A stretch of 64,000 nt of DNA from Rotaria macrura (taxonomy: Eukaryota > Rotifera > Eurotatoria > Philodinida > Philodinidae): positions 1 through 64,000 of the forward strand of contig OENT01000414.1 in NCBI GenBank assembly GCA_900239685.1, read 5' to 3'. Under the pieces are notes generated by a model that searched no databases, had not been told where the DNA came from, and saw only the letters and a program-made list of their open reading frames with translations. The translations under genes were made by a program, and so were the position numbers. Of the stretch, positions 49,283 through 63,370 are shown piece after piece (within the stretch, counting starts at the first letter, position 1; every line of letters begins with the position of its first letter).

Positions 49283-51019
49283 TCAAAAGGAAAGATCACG
49301 ATCATCATGAAAATCATGTAAATGATTTCTATAGAGTTGCTCGAAATTCCTCGATCGACCTTGTGGATAGAGCCATTTTTCTAAATCATTCTGTCTTCCC
49401 ATATATTCAATTGCATAAGCAGCTGCTTTGACAACTTTTTCGTAAGCAAACGGATTAATATTTCGGATTCTATCACATTGTTGATGATAGCATGGATCAT
49501 AAGCAGCATTGGCTATTCCACCGTTGCCTGTTCCTAATATTGCTGCGTATTGATCTCGTTCACTAGCCGGTTTAATTCCTCCGGCGCCTGTGTTCACTCC
49601 ACCAACTGCTATGCCTGCCGCTAGAAATGGAACATAATCACTGCCACCTCCGAGCGAGGAGTTACTCCATGGCAGATTTTGTTCATTGAACCATTGACGA
49701 AAGAGATCTGTCATGCGACTCGTGCCACTAAGAGCACTGTCGGGTGTTGACTCTGGAGCTGTTAAACTATCATGAATGCCAAAACGATAGTTAGGGCCAG
49801 CTAACATATCATAATTCAAATTGACCAAGTAATCTTGTAAACGTTCACCTTCAGTAGTCGTACTCGATTGTAAAGCTTGCTCAACATGATATCTAGAACC
49901 AAGAAGACCAAGTTCTTCAGCACCCCACCAACAAAATCGAACACGATATGGATACGGAGCATATTCTAACGAAGATGTTTGAAATAGACGAGCTAGATTC
50001 ATTGCTAGAATTAAATTACCCATTGTACCACTACCTAAATACGAACAGAAACAATGACTAGTCTAATCATGTACTACTTCTATTTTCCTACCATTATCAT
50101 TGATTCCACTGCCAGCTGGTACACTATCACTATGTGAACCAATAACAATCGTTTTACTTTTATCTCCTGTTGGTGTATCAGCACAAATATTTCTAATCCC
50201 ATTTGCATCACTAATGTCAACATTTATGATGACACTAGCAGCATTCGTTCCACTAGCCAATTGTATTCCAAGATCATACGATAGGAAATAGGCTGGTATA
50301 GTAGCATTCAAGTTATTTCTCACACCCTGAATAGGTTGAAAACGATCTGGTGCCGTTCCATCATTGTAGATCAACAATCCTTTCACTTGATACTTTTCAG
50401 CTAGTGCACATTTGTCCACATAGTTACAATCACCTCGTTTGACCAGAGCAACTGAATCGACGAGTGAAACACTCGTCCAATCCGCATCTTGACAACCCAG
50501 ATTGGGAATGGCAACGACTCGAACAAACGCACCAAAATTAGCTCCCGATGAAAATAAGATCTGAGTAAAATCTGTCAAATAAACATGGCTGGTGGAGACT
50601 CCATTGATTCGAGATTGAAATTGGGGCGTTCCTCGAATGATATGGTTTCGAACTGTGAAATACTGATGTTGAATTCTGAGATTAGTGTTTTGCTCAAGTT
50701 GGCTCGTTACATAATCGAGTGTACCGTTGAATCCTTCTGCTACTATGGCACGTGTTCCATTACTTTTATCGGCGATCGTTTGAAGTTGTTCTAAATGTTT
50801 CATTAGATCCTCGATCTTGATTTGGTCAACCAGCGAAATCCGGCCATTCTTGATGAGAGATGCATTCTTTGGATCGAGACGATTAACAACAACGCCTAAA
50901 ACAGCTGCCGTGAGAGCAACTATTGTGATTGTGAGGATAATGAGGAAGCCGAAAAGAAAATATGTCCATTTAGGGGTTGTTGCTGATACTGAATTGTTCG
51001 TGGTGGATATTTTATTCAT
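49283..51019 (-). CDS. Membrane-anchored PA-domain M28 metallopeptidase, two exons
   Basis: Exons 50092-51019 and 49283-50034, separated by a 57-bp intron (AATG|GTAGGA to TATTTAG|GT), join in phase to 559 residues. I start at the ATG at 51019 rather than 51064, so the type II anchor (about residues 18-45) sits near the N-terminus. A protease-associated domain spans about 150-265, with a cysteine pair (RGDCNYVDKC). The M28 zinc site is complete: H296xD298 (SHSDSVPAGSG), D308 (INDNGSGT), E349-E350 (WWGAEELGLLG), D385 (NYDMLAGPNY) and H493 (CYHQQCD). The family removes amino acids from peptide or dipeptide substrates in the lumen or outside the cell (glutamate carboxypeptidase II, plasma glutamate carboxypeptidase, yeast aminopeptidase Y). 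The conserved GINDNGSGT motif is split by the intron. Specificity cannot be called. Confidence 0.92.
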
Positions 51020-54000
51020 TGTCAGCACGATTTTCAAACCTAGAGACTGACTAAACAGAAGCACAGTTATGAAAGTGCAAAGATAGAAAGTTAAAAAGAA
51101 AGTTTTATTTCAAAAGCAATAAAGAGCATTTTATCATTTTGTTGTCATTGCTGCAGTATAGAATTGTTATTCTTAGTGAAAGGTCATAAATACTTGAATA
51201 TGATCCACAGTAATAAACGATTTCTATCATGTTAACGTCTGTTTGCTTGTTTGATGACACTGCAAAATCGATTGTAGGTAACTTTCGAAAAACAAATTCT
51301 TAGAAAAGAAACATTGGTGATTGTAATTTGTCAAGCCTGATTTCAACAAAATCTCAATTCTATAGCCAAGCTGCCATGATTGAGTTCGTTCTATTTCTTG
51401 TTTGCTCGAGAACAGACTTAGATCATCTGTGTATTTACGCTGAAAGTAAATCGGAATACATTCTACAGCTGCTGTTGATAATAACTGTTTGCCATTTTCA
51501 AGTAATCTTCATCACAACAAGCATATTCGTTTTTCAACGTAAAGTTGAATTACTGATAAGAGTAGTCAATTTATGACTAATGTAATTCCGGAGCTTTATT
51601 TATGATTTCGAAAATGAAACAATCTTTTCCTATGCATGTTAAAAGTAGAAATTTTTATGTGACATAGATAAAAAAAGAGAAGTGTTGCTGCTAGTGCGAA
51701 TTGGAGCAAGACCATGAAGGCTTTGTCATTGTGACAACAATGCGTGCCCGAGACTGCGAACTTTATTCATCTAATAACTATGTGATCGAGTATTATACGT
51801 CATTAGAGAATTAATACTTGTGCTTCTTCTAGTGCAACGCAATTTTATCTCTTTGTGCGATTGCAGAAAAGAAGGTTAGCATAATCGTCATTAAAATAAC
51901 TTCATCGTTGAATAACAATTTCTATTCAATTATTGCTTTGAGTGTGAACAATCAACTATAAGTGGAAAAATGTTTGTTTTAAGATTTATCGTATCCTTTC
52001 GATTGAAATGCATGTTTCTATTGAGAGTTCACCGAGATAATCAATTTATTGGCAACATTCAAATAGATTTCACTGGCAAGAACTTTCAACCTTCAAGATT
52101 GATTCTCTAGATCTAGACGTATCTCATCGTACATACATCGATCTCCTATGATCAAGTTTGCTTAGACCAATTTCTGCACCAACTCTTCGACGATGCTTGC
52201 TGTACAACATTGGAGTATTCATGCGCACGGCTTTTCGTCTATTTCAATAGAACGCATGCAAGATGAAAATAAAAGTATGAACAGGAGCAAGCAGTGCATG
52301 ATAGATACGGCAGTTTTCAGCTAAAATTGTCTGCTTTGTTTTCCACATAACGTTTTTTCGTAGACAGAAAATAGAAAAGATCACCTTTGTGTATCTTCTA
52401 CTGACTTCGCTATGGCTCTATGGAAGCTTGTGCTCATCGAGTTCAACGATAAATGCCATGTTTCTAGAAACAATAGATATACAATATCGTGTTCTACGCT
52501 TTCACAATCTTTTTTAAATCTCTGATATTGTCGTGATGGAGTCGTGCTTTTCTGAAGCTCAACTTGCTCTGTAACAGTCCGATTCGTAGGCCACCACCAG
52601 ATGTAGGATTTTATTATGAGTGAAACGATGTTAGTGTTAAATGAGACAAAGGAAATCTTGAGACTGTTTTCAATTTCGAAAATACAATCACGTAGGCTTT
52701 CCGGAAAATATTATTTTCAATGCTTTTTATCAGAGTTTTAATTCGAAACACGTTTCTTTTCCAATTATCACATCACAAGATGCAGAATTTCATTCAAGAG
52801 TTGTGCAGCCTTTTTCAAATGTCAGGAAAATTACTGTTAAAACAATTTTGTCATTTTTAATTGTTTTGCCGTCGCAGTGGAATGCCTGAGTTGGTAATCA
52901 ACTTTCAATTGTCTGCCAATAAAATAAGTTTAGATTGGAGCCTTTACACTAACTAATGTTTAATAAAAAAGAAAATAGAAAATGGCTCATACTTTATGCA
53001 GCACTCCCACTAGAAATATATGTGAGTTCCGATAAGACAAACGTATATACGAAAGATTCGACAGCCTTGAAACGAAACAGACACCTTCAGCGACATGCAT
53101 ACTCATCTTCCCACCGTTTAATGCAACTCCATCACCGTTCGAATCATGCGCATGGCGTGTCATTTGGAATCTCCTTGATAAGACAACATCGACGACTAAC
53201 ATGAAGATTCTCATTGACGATGGACGTTGTTGACTGGAAACTAAACTTCAGTTCATTGACGAGCTCGCAATCTACAAGCGTTGGCTAAGAATTATAAATA
53301 TCATATAGCAAGGGCAATGAATCTTGTCGTAAAGATTCTCTTGACAAAACCATAACAGTTCGCGTTTAGCCTCGTCAACTAACGTTTCATTCGTATCTCC
53401 GCGAAATCAAGCCAACTTATTTGTCGTTTATGTGATTGTTTTTATGATTTAGTTTGTCGAAGTAAATAGACCTATGCTGGGATGTTCGACGTCGTTCTTA
53501 CGACATGAGATAAATATGAATAGATTGTTTTCTCGGCGTTTAAGATCGACCTTTTTCTTTTCATCTTTCAAACAAGTTCTGTGCATTTGTGAATGCGTTT
53601 TCTTCAGGAAAACATCTTGAAATTCATGTTCAGCTTTTAGAAACGAAACAGTTTGTTTCATCGATAAACCTTCGAAGATTTTCGTTTTATATGTTGTAAT
53701 ATAAACCAATCGATTCTCCTTTAAACATTGAAATCAACGTAGACGAGCATGATTGAATCAGGATTGTATCAGTAAATAGTTCTACAAACACAACGAGAGA
53801 TATCATATGAAATCCAAGATTAAGCCTTCTGAAACATTGGAAAGAGTAAATAATCGGCTTCACGATACACACATAATTGCCTTGAGAATATAGAAAGAAG
53901 CGAATACGATCTATAGAATGACAAGAAAACCAACTCACGAGACAATATGCAGATTTTTAATTGAAGTAAGTAAACGAGTGAAAATAACTAATAGTTGATC

Positions 54001-57000
54001 AGATTTTTGCGAACAATCTGTCAACTGGATGAAATTCATTCAATGCTTCATTTATCGTCCCACCGTAAATACGCAATCAAAATTTCAGACGAACACACTT
54101 GCCTTTCGTCTCACGTTAGCAGATCAAAGCAAAGGTTTAGATTCATTCCGTTTTCAAATTATTCAATGCGCACACGAACTTCGTCGTGAGACTGTTTTCT
54201 TTTTCAAAGTTAAGCTTAAGAAGTAATATCCGATAGCCGATGTTATTTTTATTCATGCCATTGACGTAGAGGAGAGTGCGAATAATGAAGCCATCTAATT
54301 CAGTCGACAGAATGTTAATTATGAAAATGAGAGAGAAAGTATTAAACTAGGTGTTGCCATTTAGCATTAGAACTGAATTAATATGCTGATAACATTAAAT
54401 TAACACCCTTCTCTTACCTGAGTAACTTGATCAGCAGTGCTACTCAGATAGAGAGATGCATCTGTGTGTATCTTCATTGCACATTTTCATCAGAATAAAG
54501 ATGTATTCCGTCTATTAGATATTCTGACTAGAATCCAATTCGTTTTCTGTCTTGTCAGATAAGCGTAAGTGACCGTGTGTGCGTAATGTGGGCTATCGAC
54601 AGAGACAACTGTGTCCAGAGAGAACTCTTGTGTATAACAGAAAATCTTCATAGAAAACCTACGCTAGTAAGTACATCAAACAGAGAAACGTTTGTTTAAT
54701 AACGTTTTCTTTCATTGGAATTCTTCGTGAGAAAATAAACGCAACCAAATGTTAAAGATGGCGAATGTCTAAGAAGTCTTGACTAAATTTCAACACAAAA
54801 TGTTTTGTATTATGAAACATGCGATTCTAAATGGGTCTCTAACGTGAGATGATATAGAAAAGGAAATTCTAAACAAAAGACTTTCACTGATCGCAGTCGT
54901 TCATGTCGTAAGTCAACGAAAGGTTAAGAAATTGACATGACACAATATAATAAACTAACAGTGAATTTCCTTGAGCATAAAATTAGAAGTCGAATAAGTA
55001 GAACTTCAGCATTGCGATCACTGATATACCGATTGAGGCAAAAGATAAAATCTTGAATTTAATTTTGGAAGAAGCGCTATTCAGTTCTCTACAAAAGTGT
55101 ACGTACCTTGATTTAAAAGAAAGGAACCAGCAGTTTTTGTCGGTTAAACAGTGTACTTATATGAATTATCTCTATGTCCTACACGTTTCGTTACTATCCT
55201 TTTTTCGAATTTCTCCTCTTATAAACATGTGGCTAAGAAACTACTCATTCTATAATCAATACGATCACATATCAACCCTCTATCAGAATAATTTCTTTGC
55301 GTTCAATTACAATCTGATTGGATCTAATAAAAGCGGTCTGTTTGATATGCTAAATGGAAAAGATGTGGTCTCGGCGAATGATCAGATTCTTCTTGCAAAT
55401 CAATCGTTCTATCAAATGTTTTGATAACTTTCAAAAGAAATAGAAGTCAGTTTTACTCATAACATTGCAAAAGTAAACTCGCTTTGCCCATAAATCACAT
55501 CCTTATTGATAGTTTTCTGTGAAGGGTTAATTAAGAGAGAAAATTTTATGATTTTCAGAATATTATTTCATGGAAAATGGTGTCTACTGAAAGGAATATA
55601 TGTTAAATATGGAACCAACCGATCGCAACTTTGATGAACTGTCTTGCAGTTTGTTAATTCTAAAAGCGAACTATTCTTTCGTACAGAAAAATAATTTAAA
55701 AAAAAACGAGCAGGATAAGAATACAATTCATATAAACAGACTTCTTGGCCCATAAAAACTTGTAGTTCTATTATTTTAAATTAAGGTAAATACACTTTCC
55801 TAGAGAATTGAATAGCGCTTCTTCCGAAATCAAATTCAAGATTTTATCTCTGGCCTCAACTGAGATCTGTGAAAAATACTAAATGTTGCAAAACTTTTGC
55901 CTCATCCGGTATTCGCCACACACTGGTTGTGTAATTAGTTTTAGGTGTCAATTAAGATGTTTACTTGAGAGAGCGACTTTCGTGGATGCTTTACTTGTTT
56001 GAATAAAATAAATTCTACATGGAAGTTAAACAAGTGACGTAGCTGAAGAACAACAATCCTATGAACACCCTCTTTCGTCATGTTGTGATACAACAAGAAC
56101 TGTTCGACGGGAGCGATGTAGAGGCGGAAACAGAAAATAACCTTCGTTTACCGAAGTCACCCGAAAGAGTAGTTACTCTAAAAGAATACATTACTGAAAT
56201 TAAGCGCGAGGCTGTAGGTTACCGACTGTTGTGAAATGGTGCGATGATTTGTGCGAAAGAATGAACATAAATCGTTGCTTACTGTAAGTTATTTTCAACG
56301 ATTTGATAATTGATGAAACATTGAGAAGTAAAGACGAAGACTAAAAATCGAAAGATCTTCTGAAAACACAGACGAAAAACAATGAAAGAAATAGTCGAAT
56401 GATAAAAAGCAACTTGTTATTGTTAAAAAGTTAGCTGAAGTGAATCGATATTGAGAATTAAAAGAATCTTCACAAGTATAAAGATGAGGTTGATTCACGA
56501 GACTTCGAACATGGTAACAGAGTTATGATCAAAAGAATAATTTCTCTGATGATTAATCATATTGACAGATCAACATTTCCCATCAAGTCGACTTAAGTGT
56601 GTTTACTTTGGCTTATTTTTCAATTTTCTTCGTACATTCAAAACTTTTTCATTTTTCGAACTTTCGTTCAATGAGATGAATTCAATTAGAATAAATAACT
56701 AAATACATCGCACGGATTCTGTACTCGTTCGTTTTGATTTTGCGATAATAATCGATGAGCTATCTTCTACTTTATATGTTGACATTGTACAATAGTTTTG
56801 CTTCTCATTTATCCAGACGTTAGACAACCAGTCATATTGGTCTCATAGCGATCCCCTTCCTTTTTTTCATAGGAAATTCTTCAGTAAAAGCCAAATCAAT
56901 GTTTAAAAAACTATATATTCGGGAATGGTACAAATGACTGTAGGTGTTCATACTGACAAGAATAGTAATGTTGACGTAAAGAAGTATTCCGCTCTGTTTA

Positions 57001-59099
57001 GTTAGGTGCTGTTTCTGTTTACATAATCGACCAATCAATTGTACATCCACACTCAAGTCAATCCATAAGCCACTACGTAGATCGATCAAATTTGGACATT
57101 CAGATTTGCTAATTTTGAACTTGACAAATAAACTCGATCGTTTTCGAAAGCTACTTCAAGATTCACATTGCTCAAGCTAAATAACTAGAAAATCTTTTAT
57201 TCTAGTTTATATGGAAAAAATCTTTCTTTCCTTTACCGAAGAACTCAACTTACGACTGTTTGCCTACTTGTTTGTTTTACTCATCAGTAACTTTGAATTC
57301 TCTTCTTTATCTTGATGTAAGCGTGTAATATCGTTTTATGTGACCGTGCTGTATTCTCAGTTAACCGTTCTGCACCCATACTTTATCTCCCTCGAGTCGT
57401 TTTCACCGTGTTTCATATTGATGTTTCTCCGTACCTGAATCGCACCTGAGTCGTACCTTAAATTCAAATTGATGTTGATGAAATCTACATATTCCCTTGA
57501 TATAGTAGTAGGTCAAGAATGTTGCAGCGATGTTTTTTGACACAACAAAGAATTATGTTATTAATGGCATCAGTCGAGATCTAATATGAGAACAGCAATA
57601 AATAATATTATGAATATGTCTTCAAGCCTAAGCAGATGTTACATCATTGGCTAGAATTATTTGACAATATTTTAAGAACTCAACCGAACGAATCAATGAT
57701 GAATAGTGAAATTGCTCTGCAACTCGACAGAAGTCAACCATGACTTGTAATAGAGCAAATGAAATAGTTCAGAACTGTCATAAAACATTGGCATGATGAG
57801 ACGTTTTTCAGCAGTAATAGTCGATCTTCAGAGTAATATTGTCGACTAAAGAATTGATTTTGTTCATCGTTCGATACAGGCTGATTTCATGTTGTTCATA
57901 AGTCAAGTTTTATCAGATTTCTCTGTAGACATGATTCTGACAGGACAAACATAAATTCATGAAAAGGATTACAATAAGTAACCGAAAACATACGACTAAA
58001 GATAAATTCATAGATGAACGAAGAACTAGACTAATATCTAAGTAGTTATTCTTGTCGAGACTTCGGCAAATATGTGTACTATTCTCAAAGGCACAACGAG
58101 TGTTTGCTTTGAAATTGATGATGATAGAAAAGAAAAATAATGCCAACCATGTCAACCTGCACGTCTCACATCTTTGCTAAAGTTAGTGATGTTTCGTTAA
58201 ATATGTTGCCGCTCTTCCATTTTTTGACAGCAACAAGCGCATACCTCGTGTTGATGACAATCGATATCATTCTTTCGAAGATATCCCTCGATTTTCATCT
58301 AGAATCGTTCTGTAAGATTTAGCTGACCTTCAAAACCTTCAGCTTGTTTTCAGCCTATAAGTGACGGTCAAAATCCGCATTTCTCGAATAAAATCTATCA
58401 ATGAGAACCGTTATTCATAACATAACAAAAAACAATATTTTTTAGATGAGGAAACTTCAACAAACAATATGTTGAATCCTTGCAGAACGCTCGCTGAAAA
58501 CTTATATTCTTATAGACGCTTTCTTGTTTAGTTTATACTATTAACAATTTCAATGTGTATTATCGTTGTAGCAACATAAATATGTTTGATGTGACTTCAT
58601 TTAAAGACAAAAGCAACCGTGTCTAATTGGCATTGATAGTTGTGTGTTACACTAGCTTTGAATTAGATCATTGCATGCCAATTCATACTTGTAAATCTTC
58701 ACTAAAGGCACACCCCTCACCTTGACTATACACGCCTTGGATGTTGCCTATTAGAATTATTATGAATTTGTTTTCGATGTGTTTATTTACTAAAGAAAGA
58801 AGTACAAAAGGTGACCAGTGTTACTCAAGTGCGATCTTTTTTGCCGTTCTCAAATCGTTCTCTTAGCAAAAGTGCAATATCATAAGATAAGCTGGTTTAT
58901 GCTTCGTCTTACCAAGAGGAATGAATGGCTATACCGATGATAATGACGACGCTGATTCATTATCAAGACTGTTGTTCTTCATCGTATATAGATAGTCTTC
59001 ACACACTGAAAATACATGCGTTTATAAATCTAGCAGCACTTACGGCACCTGCGGAAACACAGACATACACATTTTTCATTTCAATAATCTTTCGTGAGA
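51020..59099. other. 8-kb gene-poor spacer
   Basis: The longest spacer in the window. Frames reach 123 codons (55053-55424, +; includes YNQYDHISTLYQNNFFAFNY), but none has a motif, signal peptide or splice support that I can defend. No transposon ends, tandem arrays or tRNA-like structures were seen. Confidence 0.45.
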
Positions 59100-62000
59100 A
59101 TGTTCTGCTTAACTTGGATATGGCAACGATGGCGCCTGTTTCTGCTTGTTTTGACACCATTAATCCTCCTCCCACTACCGATCCTCGTCAACTCCCCTGT
59201 ATGTTGATCCTTACATATATAAATATATGTCGTTGAATTAAATACATGAATATCTTTGAACTGCTTTTATTACAGCAAGGACGATGTGGCTATATTGTCA
59301 TCATTCTCGCTGTGTTCTGGATACTCGAAATAATTCCTTTACCAATAACATCATTATTACCACTTTTTCTCTTTCCCATGGTAATCAGACATGTTCACAT
59401 TCTTGATTTGATTCATATATTTTTTCCTATCTTTCTACACAGGCTGGTGTTATAAAGGCGGAAGACGTGGCACCGTACTATTTTAGAGATATTATTGTTC
59501 TCTTCTTTGGTAGCATGATGTTCGCTCATGCTGTCGAGGCAGTCAATCTTCACCGGCGGATCGCTCTGTTCGTGTTGAAATACGTTGGAACATCAGAAAA
59601 ATGGTTTGTAGCAATTCGATTTTCGTTCTAAACGTAGAGATTAATCATGCACAATTCATTCATGGGCGGGTTTATTGAGTTGCTTCATCATTTTAATTCG
59701 ATGACAGTATATCAGTTTGAGTACATTTTGATCGAGTCGTTGTCTAAGGCAAGAAGAAAAGTAACCTCTGTACTCAAAATTCATACACAACAATCATGAA
59801 GTCATGTCGGTTAAATGCGATGAGGGATATCAAATATTTATGAGGAACATTATCTATTACGCTCAATCTTTTTCACAGTGACGTCATGTGAGAGAAGATC
59901 TGAAGGATTCTATGTCTTAAGATAAGGAAAACTATCGTTGCCACTATACGTAAGCATCAGATTAACACTGAAAAACGAGTTCACGAAGTTAATGTCTTAA
60001 AATTTGATAAACGAGGACATTTTTCGTTGTGGAATCGCTCCAAATGCAGAACGATTTTATTCACAAATACAGTACAAACGAATGTAAATAATAACGTCTG
60101 CAAGTAATTCAAATGAAAAGAAAAAACTTTGAGTGAATCTTATTGATATTCAAATAGATTATATAGAAGTATTCATTATGAGTCATGTGAATCGATAAGC
60201 TAAGTGAAATTTATCTTCGATGGTCTTATATAATAACAAACTGAAAGCTAAGTGCGTCGTCCTTTTGTGGCAACAGAAAAACAAATTGCTGGCCCATTAT
60301 AAATGGCACAATCGAAAATATAGTTCGAGTTCAGTTTTCTTTTATATTCATCAATGTTTTTCAGACAGTAAAAAAATTCTCGTAGTTTTTCGCTTAGATT
60401 CGACCGTCTAATAATTACATTTAAACTGTAACTGTCCCAGGTGCATTGCATTTCTATTCACAACCACTTAGATGAAAGTTTTTCTCTATCATCAATAAAC
60501 CGAAAAATCACTTCAAGCAGAACCATATCGTAATGAGACATTTAAGAATGTCGATTCTAGTGATACCATCATGGAATAAGCAAACTAGTCAATCAGTAAT
60601 TGATAGATGGAAAATAAAAGACATGTCGGTAGCGATACATTTTATTGTAGTGTTTAATGACAAGAAAGACCTTTAACGGTCATTCAAAATCTTGAAAATT
60701 TTCGATGGAGCTAGAAAATAATATTCTCCCAGTGTCAACTTCGGCGTTTCGATATTTGAAATAATAATCAATTCTAAGATTGTAAGTCACATCAATGATC
60801 GTTTAGGGCCATGGCAGGTCTCATGGGAGTTACTGCATTTCTCTCCATGTGGATTAACAATTCAGCGTCGACATCAATTATGATGCCTGTATCTTTAGCC
60901 ATTATCAATGAACTCGAAAGACATGGCACGAATTTTTCACGGAACCAAGAAAAAAACAAAAACGAAACAACTGTGCAAAATGGTAATAGAACGATTGACG
61001 ACTTTGTTTTAAATTCTATTCAATAAATCGATCTAGCTGCTTTTGATTCTTCGGATATCGAAGCACCGGCGAAGACAAAATCTAAAAGAACGACTTCCAG
61101 TGCTCGAAGCATCAAAGAAGCGTAAGATTACACGAATGAACACTCGTTGAATATTGATCTCAATTGTTCTATCCCCATATAGAAATGCTGAAGTGCCAGT
61201 TCAAGTCAACACTCGCTTCACACTATTGTGCTGTAGAGGAGATGAACCTTCACTCGACAATCCGACCCAGCAACGGTATCGAGGATTGAGAAAAGGTGAC
61301 CATCTTTAACACTTGCCATGTACTATTATCATAATCATTGCTAATATTTCAATGAAGGATTTCTTCTTTCGGTGGCTTATTCATCTTCGATTGGTGGACT
61401 ATCCAGTTTGGTTGGTACGGGACCTAATGTCTATCTCAAAGGTTTTGCGGACGAGTAAGCTAAGAGAATGAAAATCACAATAAACAGTCTAATTCATGAA
61501 ACATAGAGAGTACGAGGACACTGGGTTTCAAATAAACTTCGTCAACTTCCTTATCTTTGCTCTACCGGTTGGAATAATGATGCTCATCTTCTGCTGGCTA
61601 TGGTTACAAGTACTTTTCAATCGGGCACAGTTCGTATTGAAATCAGATACTCTTCTAGACGAGAAAGCTCGATTTGTTTATTTGTAGATTTTTTCAGTGT
61701 AAATCAGATGCGGAATCACGAACTCTGCAGGCAGATTTGAAAGCCATGTTACGACATCAATACGAAGATCTCGGAAAACCTAAGTGATTTATTTTTGATG
61801 GGTAGTTTGAAATCATTCATGTTTCTTGTTTACTTTACAGTTGGAGCGAAATCACTGTGGCCATCATTTTCATTCTATTAATTCTTCTTTGGGTTACAAG
61901 AGATTTTTCAGGAACACCAGGATGGGATGTCATATTTCAACATGAGTATATATATATATATATTTATTCATTTCTGTCACTAAAACGACTCCATCATTTT

Positions 62001-63317
62001 TCTAGTTACATCACCGATGGAACGGTAGCTATGTTTTGCGGAGTACTTCCTTTGATCTTGCCAAACAAAAATCCATTCAATAGTAAGATACTTTCTCATT
62101 ATGTGGCAACAACAAAAAACATGCATTGTCTTGTGTGTTTTTCATTTTGTAAGACGATCCGAATTGGAAATACGAACCTATTGTTCAATGGAATAATATG
62201 GTAAAAAATTTGGCATGGGGCGCGATACTCTTACTCGGTGCTGGCCTTTCCGTAGCCGGTGCATTTCAAGTATGTCGGCCCGGAAATCGAAGCATACGAT
62301 GAAAATATTATTTTTATTTCTATTTTTAAAGAGATCAAAATTATCGGAGAGTGTCGCTGAAGCATTTAGTTTTATGGCTGAAGCATCACGTCCCGCAGTC
62401 ATCATCATTATAGTAGTTATCAGTGGTCTATTCACTGAAGTGACGTCAAATTTGAGTACGGCAACCATCTTTTTTCCCGTACTCAATTCAGTGGTAAGGC
62501 TAATTAGCAGAATCGTTTAACTTAAGGGCATAATTGTTGAAAGTGTAATTAATGAATTGAAATAACATTCATCAGTCGTCAGTTGATATTCTATTGAGAC
62601 TAGCTTGTGTTGATTAGATAAAAAAAATAACGAAGCATATTCTAAAATGGATCGACTAACTACAGATTCGTTTTCTAACCACCATGTGATGCTTTTATTA
62701 TTGCAATGTGTAATCACATGTCGATGAATTTTGACTTCACACACGTACTCATATTTCATACTCAAAGTTCATGACCTAAGGGAGACAAAAATCGTTTTTT
62801 AAATATCCAATAGTGTCTGCAGTCGAACAGTATCGTAACTGGATTTGTATTATAAGTTGTTTCTATTTATGGAATTTAATCTGATTTTAGGCACAATCAG
62901 CCCGTATTCATCCTGCTTTTCTTATACTTCCTTGCACATTGGCCGTTTCTCTTGCCTTCATGTTACCCATCGGTAAGTGAGCATGGCGAATACTTTCTAA
63001 ATGATGTTGAAACTTTATTCTATGCAGCTACACCACCAAATGCCATTGTTTTTGCCAGTGGTGCCATTCGAGTAATTGATATGGTGAGTCTCGCATAGTT
63101 ATCATTTTCTAAACGAATTGTAAATGTATTATTGTAGATAAAAACCGGTGTAGTTATGAATATAGCTGGCTTTGCCATCATTTTCTTGGCTTGCAACACA
63201 TGGCTTGCACCAATATTCGGAATAAATGATGCATCAACAGAACTCTTCTTCAATCAGACTTTGGCCAATGAAGGAGTGGCTAGAAGCATTCGATTATTCT
63301 TCGACAGGACAGGCTAA
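59100..63317 (+). CDS. SLC13-family Na+/dicarboxylate-type cotransporter, 16 exons
   Basis: Exons: 59100-59198, 59276-59380, 59443-59603, 60807-60982, 61037-61121, 61183-61295, 61358-61454, 61507-61633, 61698-61783, 61841-61945, 62006-62082, 62154-62269, 62332-62493, 62891-62972, 63028-63083, 63138-63317. All junctions are GT-AG, the phases agree, and the sum is 608 codons plus TAA, a normal length for the family. Diagnostic segments in order: LTPLILLPLPILV (first membrane span), FWILEIIPLPITSLLP, TAFLSMWINNSAST (137-144 region), GGLSSLVGTGPN, TEVTSNLSTATIFFPVL (about 484-500) and LPIATPPNAIVFASG (529-543), the SLC13 signature. It carries Na+-coupled di- or tricarboxylates or sulfate across the plasma membrane. 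The first substrate/Na+ motif, usually SNT, reads NNS here, while the second is SNLST. A polar loop of about 85 residues follows the fourth or fifth span. The start codon follows an in-frame TAA. Confidence 0.93.
60983..61036 (+). other. 54-bp frame-neutral intron containing an in-frame stop
   Basis: GTAATA...CGATCTAG, exactly 18 codons long, lies in the SLC13 polar loop. Retention would keep the frame only up to a TAA at 61024-61026. Removing it joins GTGCAAAATG to CTGCTTTTG as an uninterrupted loop. Confidence 0.8.
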
Positions 63318-63364
63318 AATATGTCACACGTATATGTAGTAGTATATTTAAATGTTTATCTTTC

Positions 63365-63370
63365 AATAAA
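63365..63370 (+). terminator. AATAAA polyadenylation signal of the SLC13 gene
   Basis: AATAAA occurs 48 bases after the stop codon, a usual distance for a compact 3' UTR. Confidence 0.6.

Noticed and set aside
55053..55424. 123-codon plus frame
   Set aside because: No motif, signal peptide, splice support or neighbouring exon; its length is possible by chance in an 8-kb spacer.
61024..61026. TAA inside the SLC13 gene taken as a pseudogene mark
   Set aside because: It lies in a 54-bp segment with GT-AG borders; removing it leaves an intact, phase-consistent 608-residue protein.
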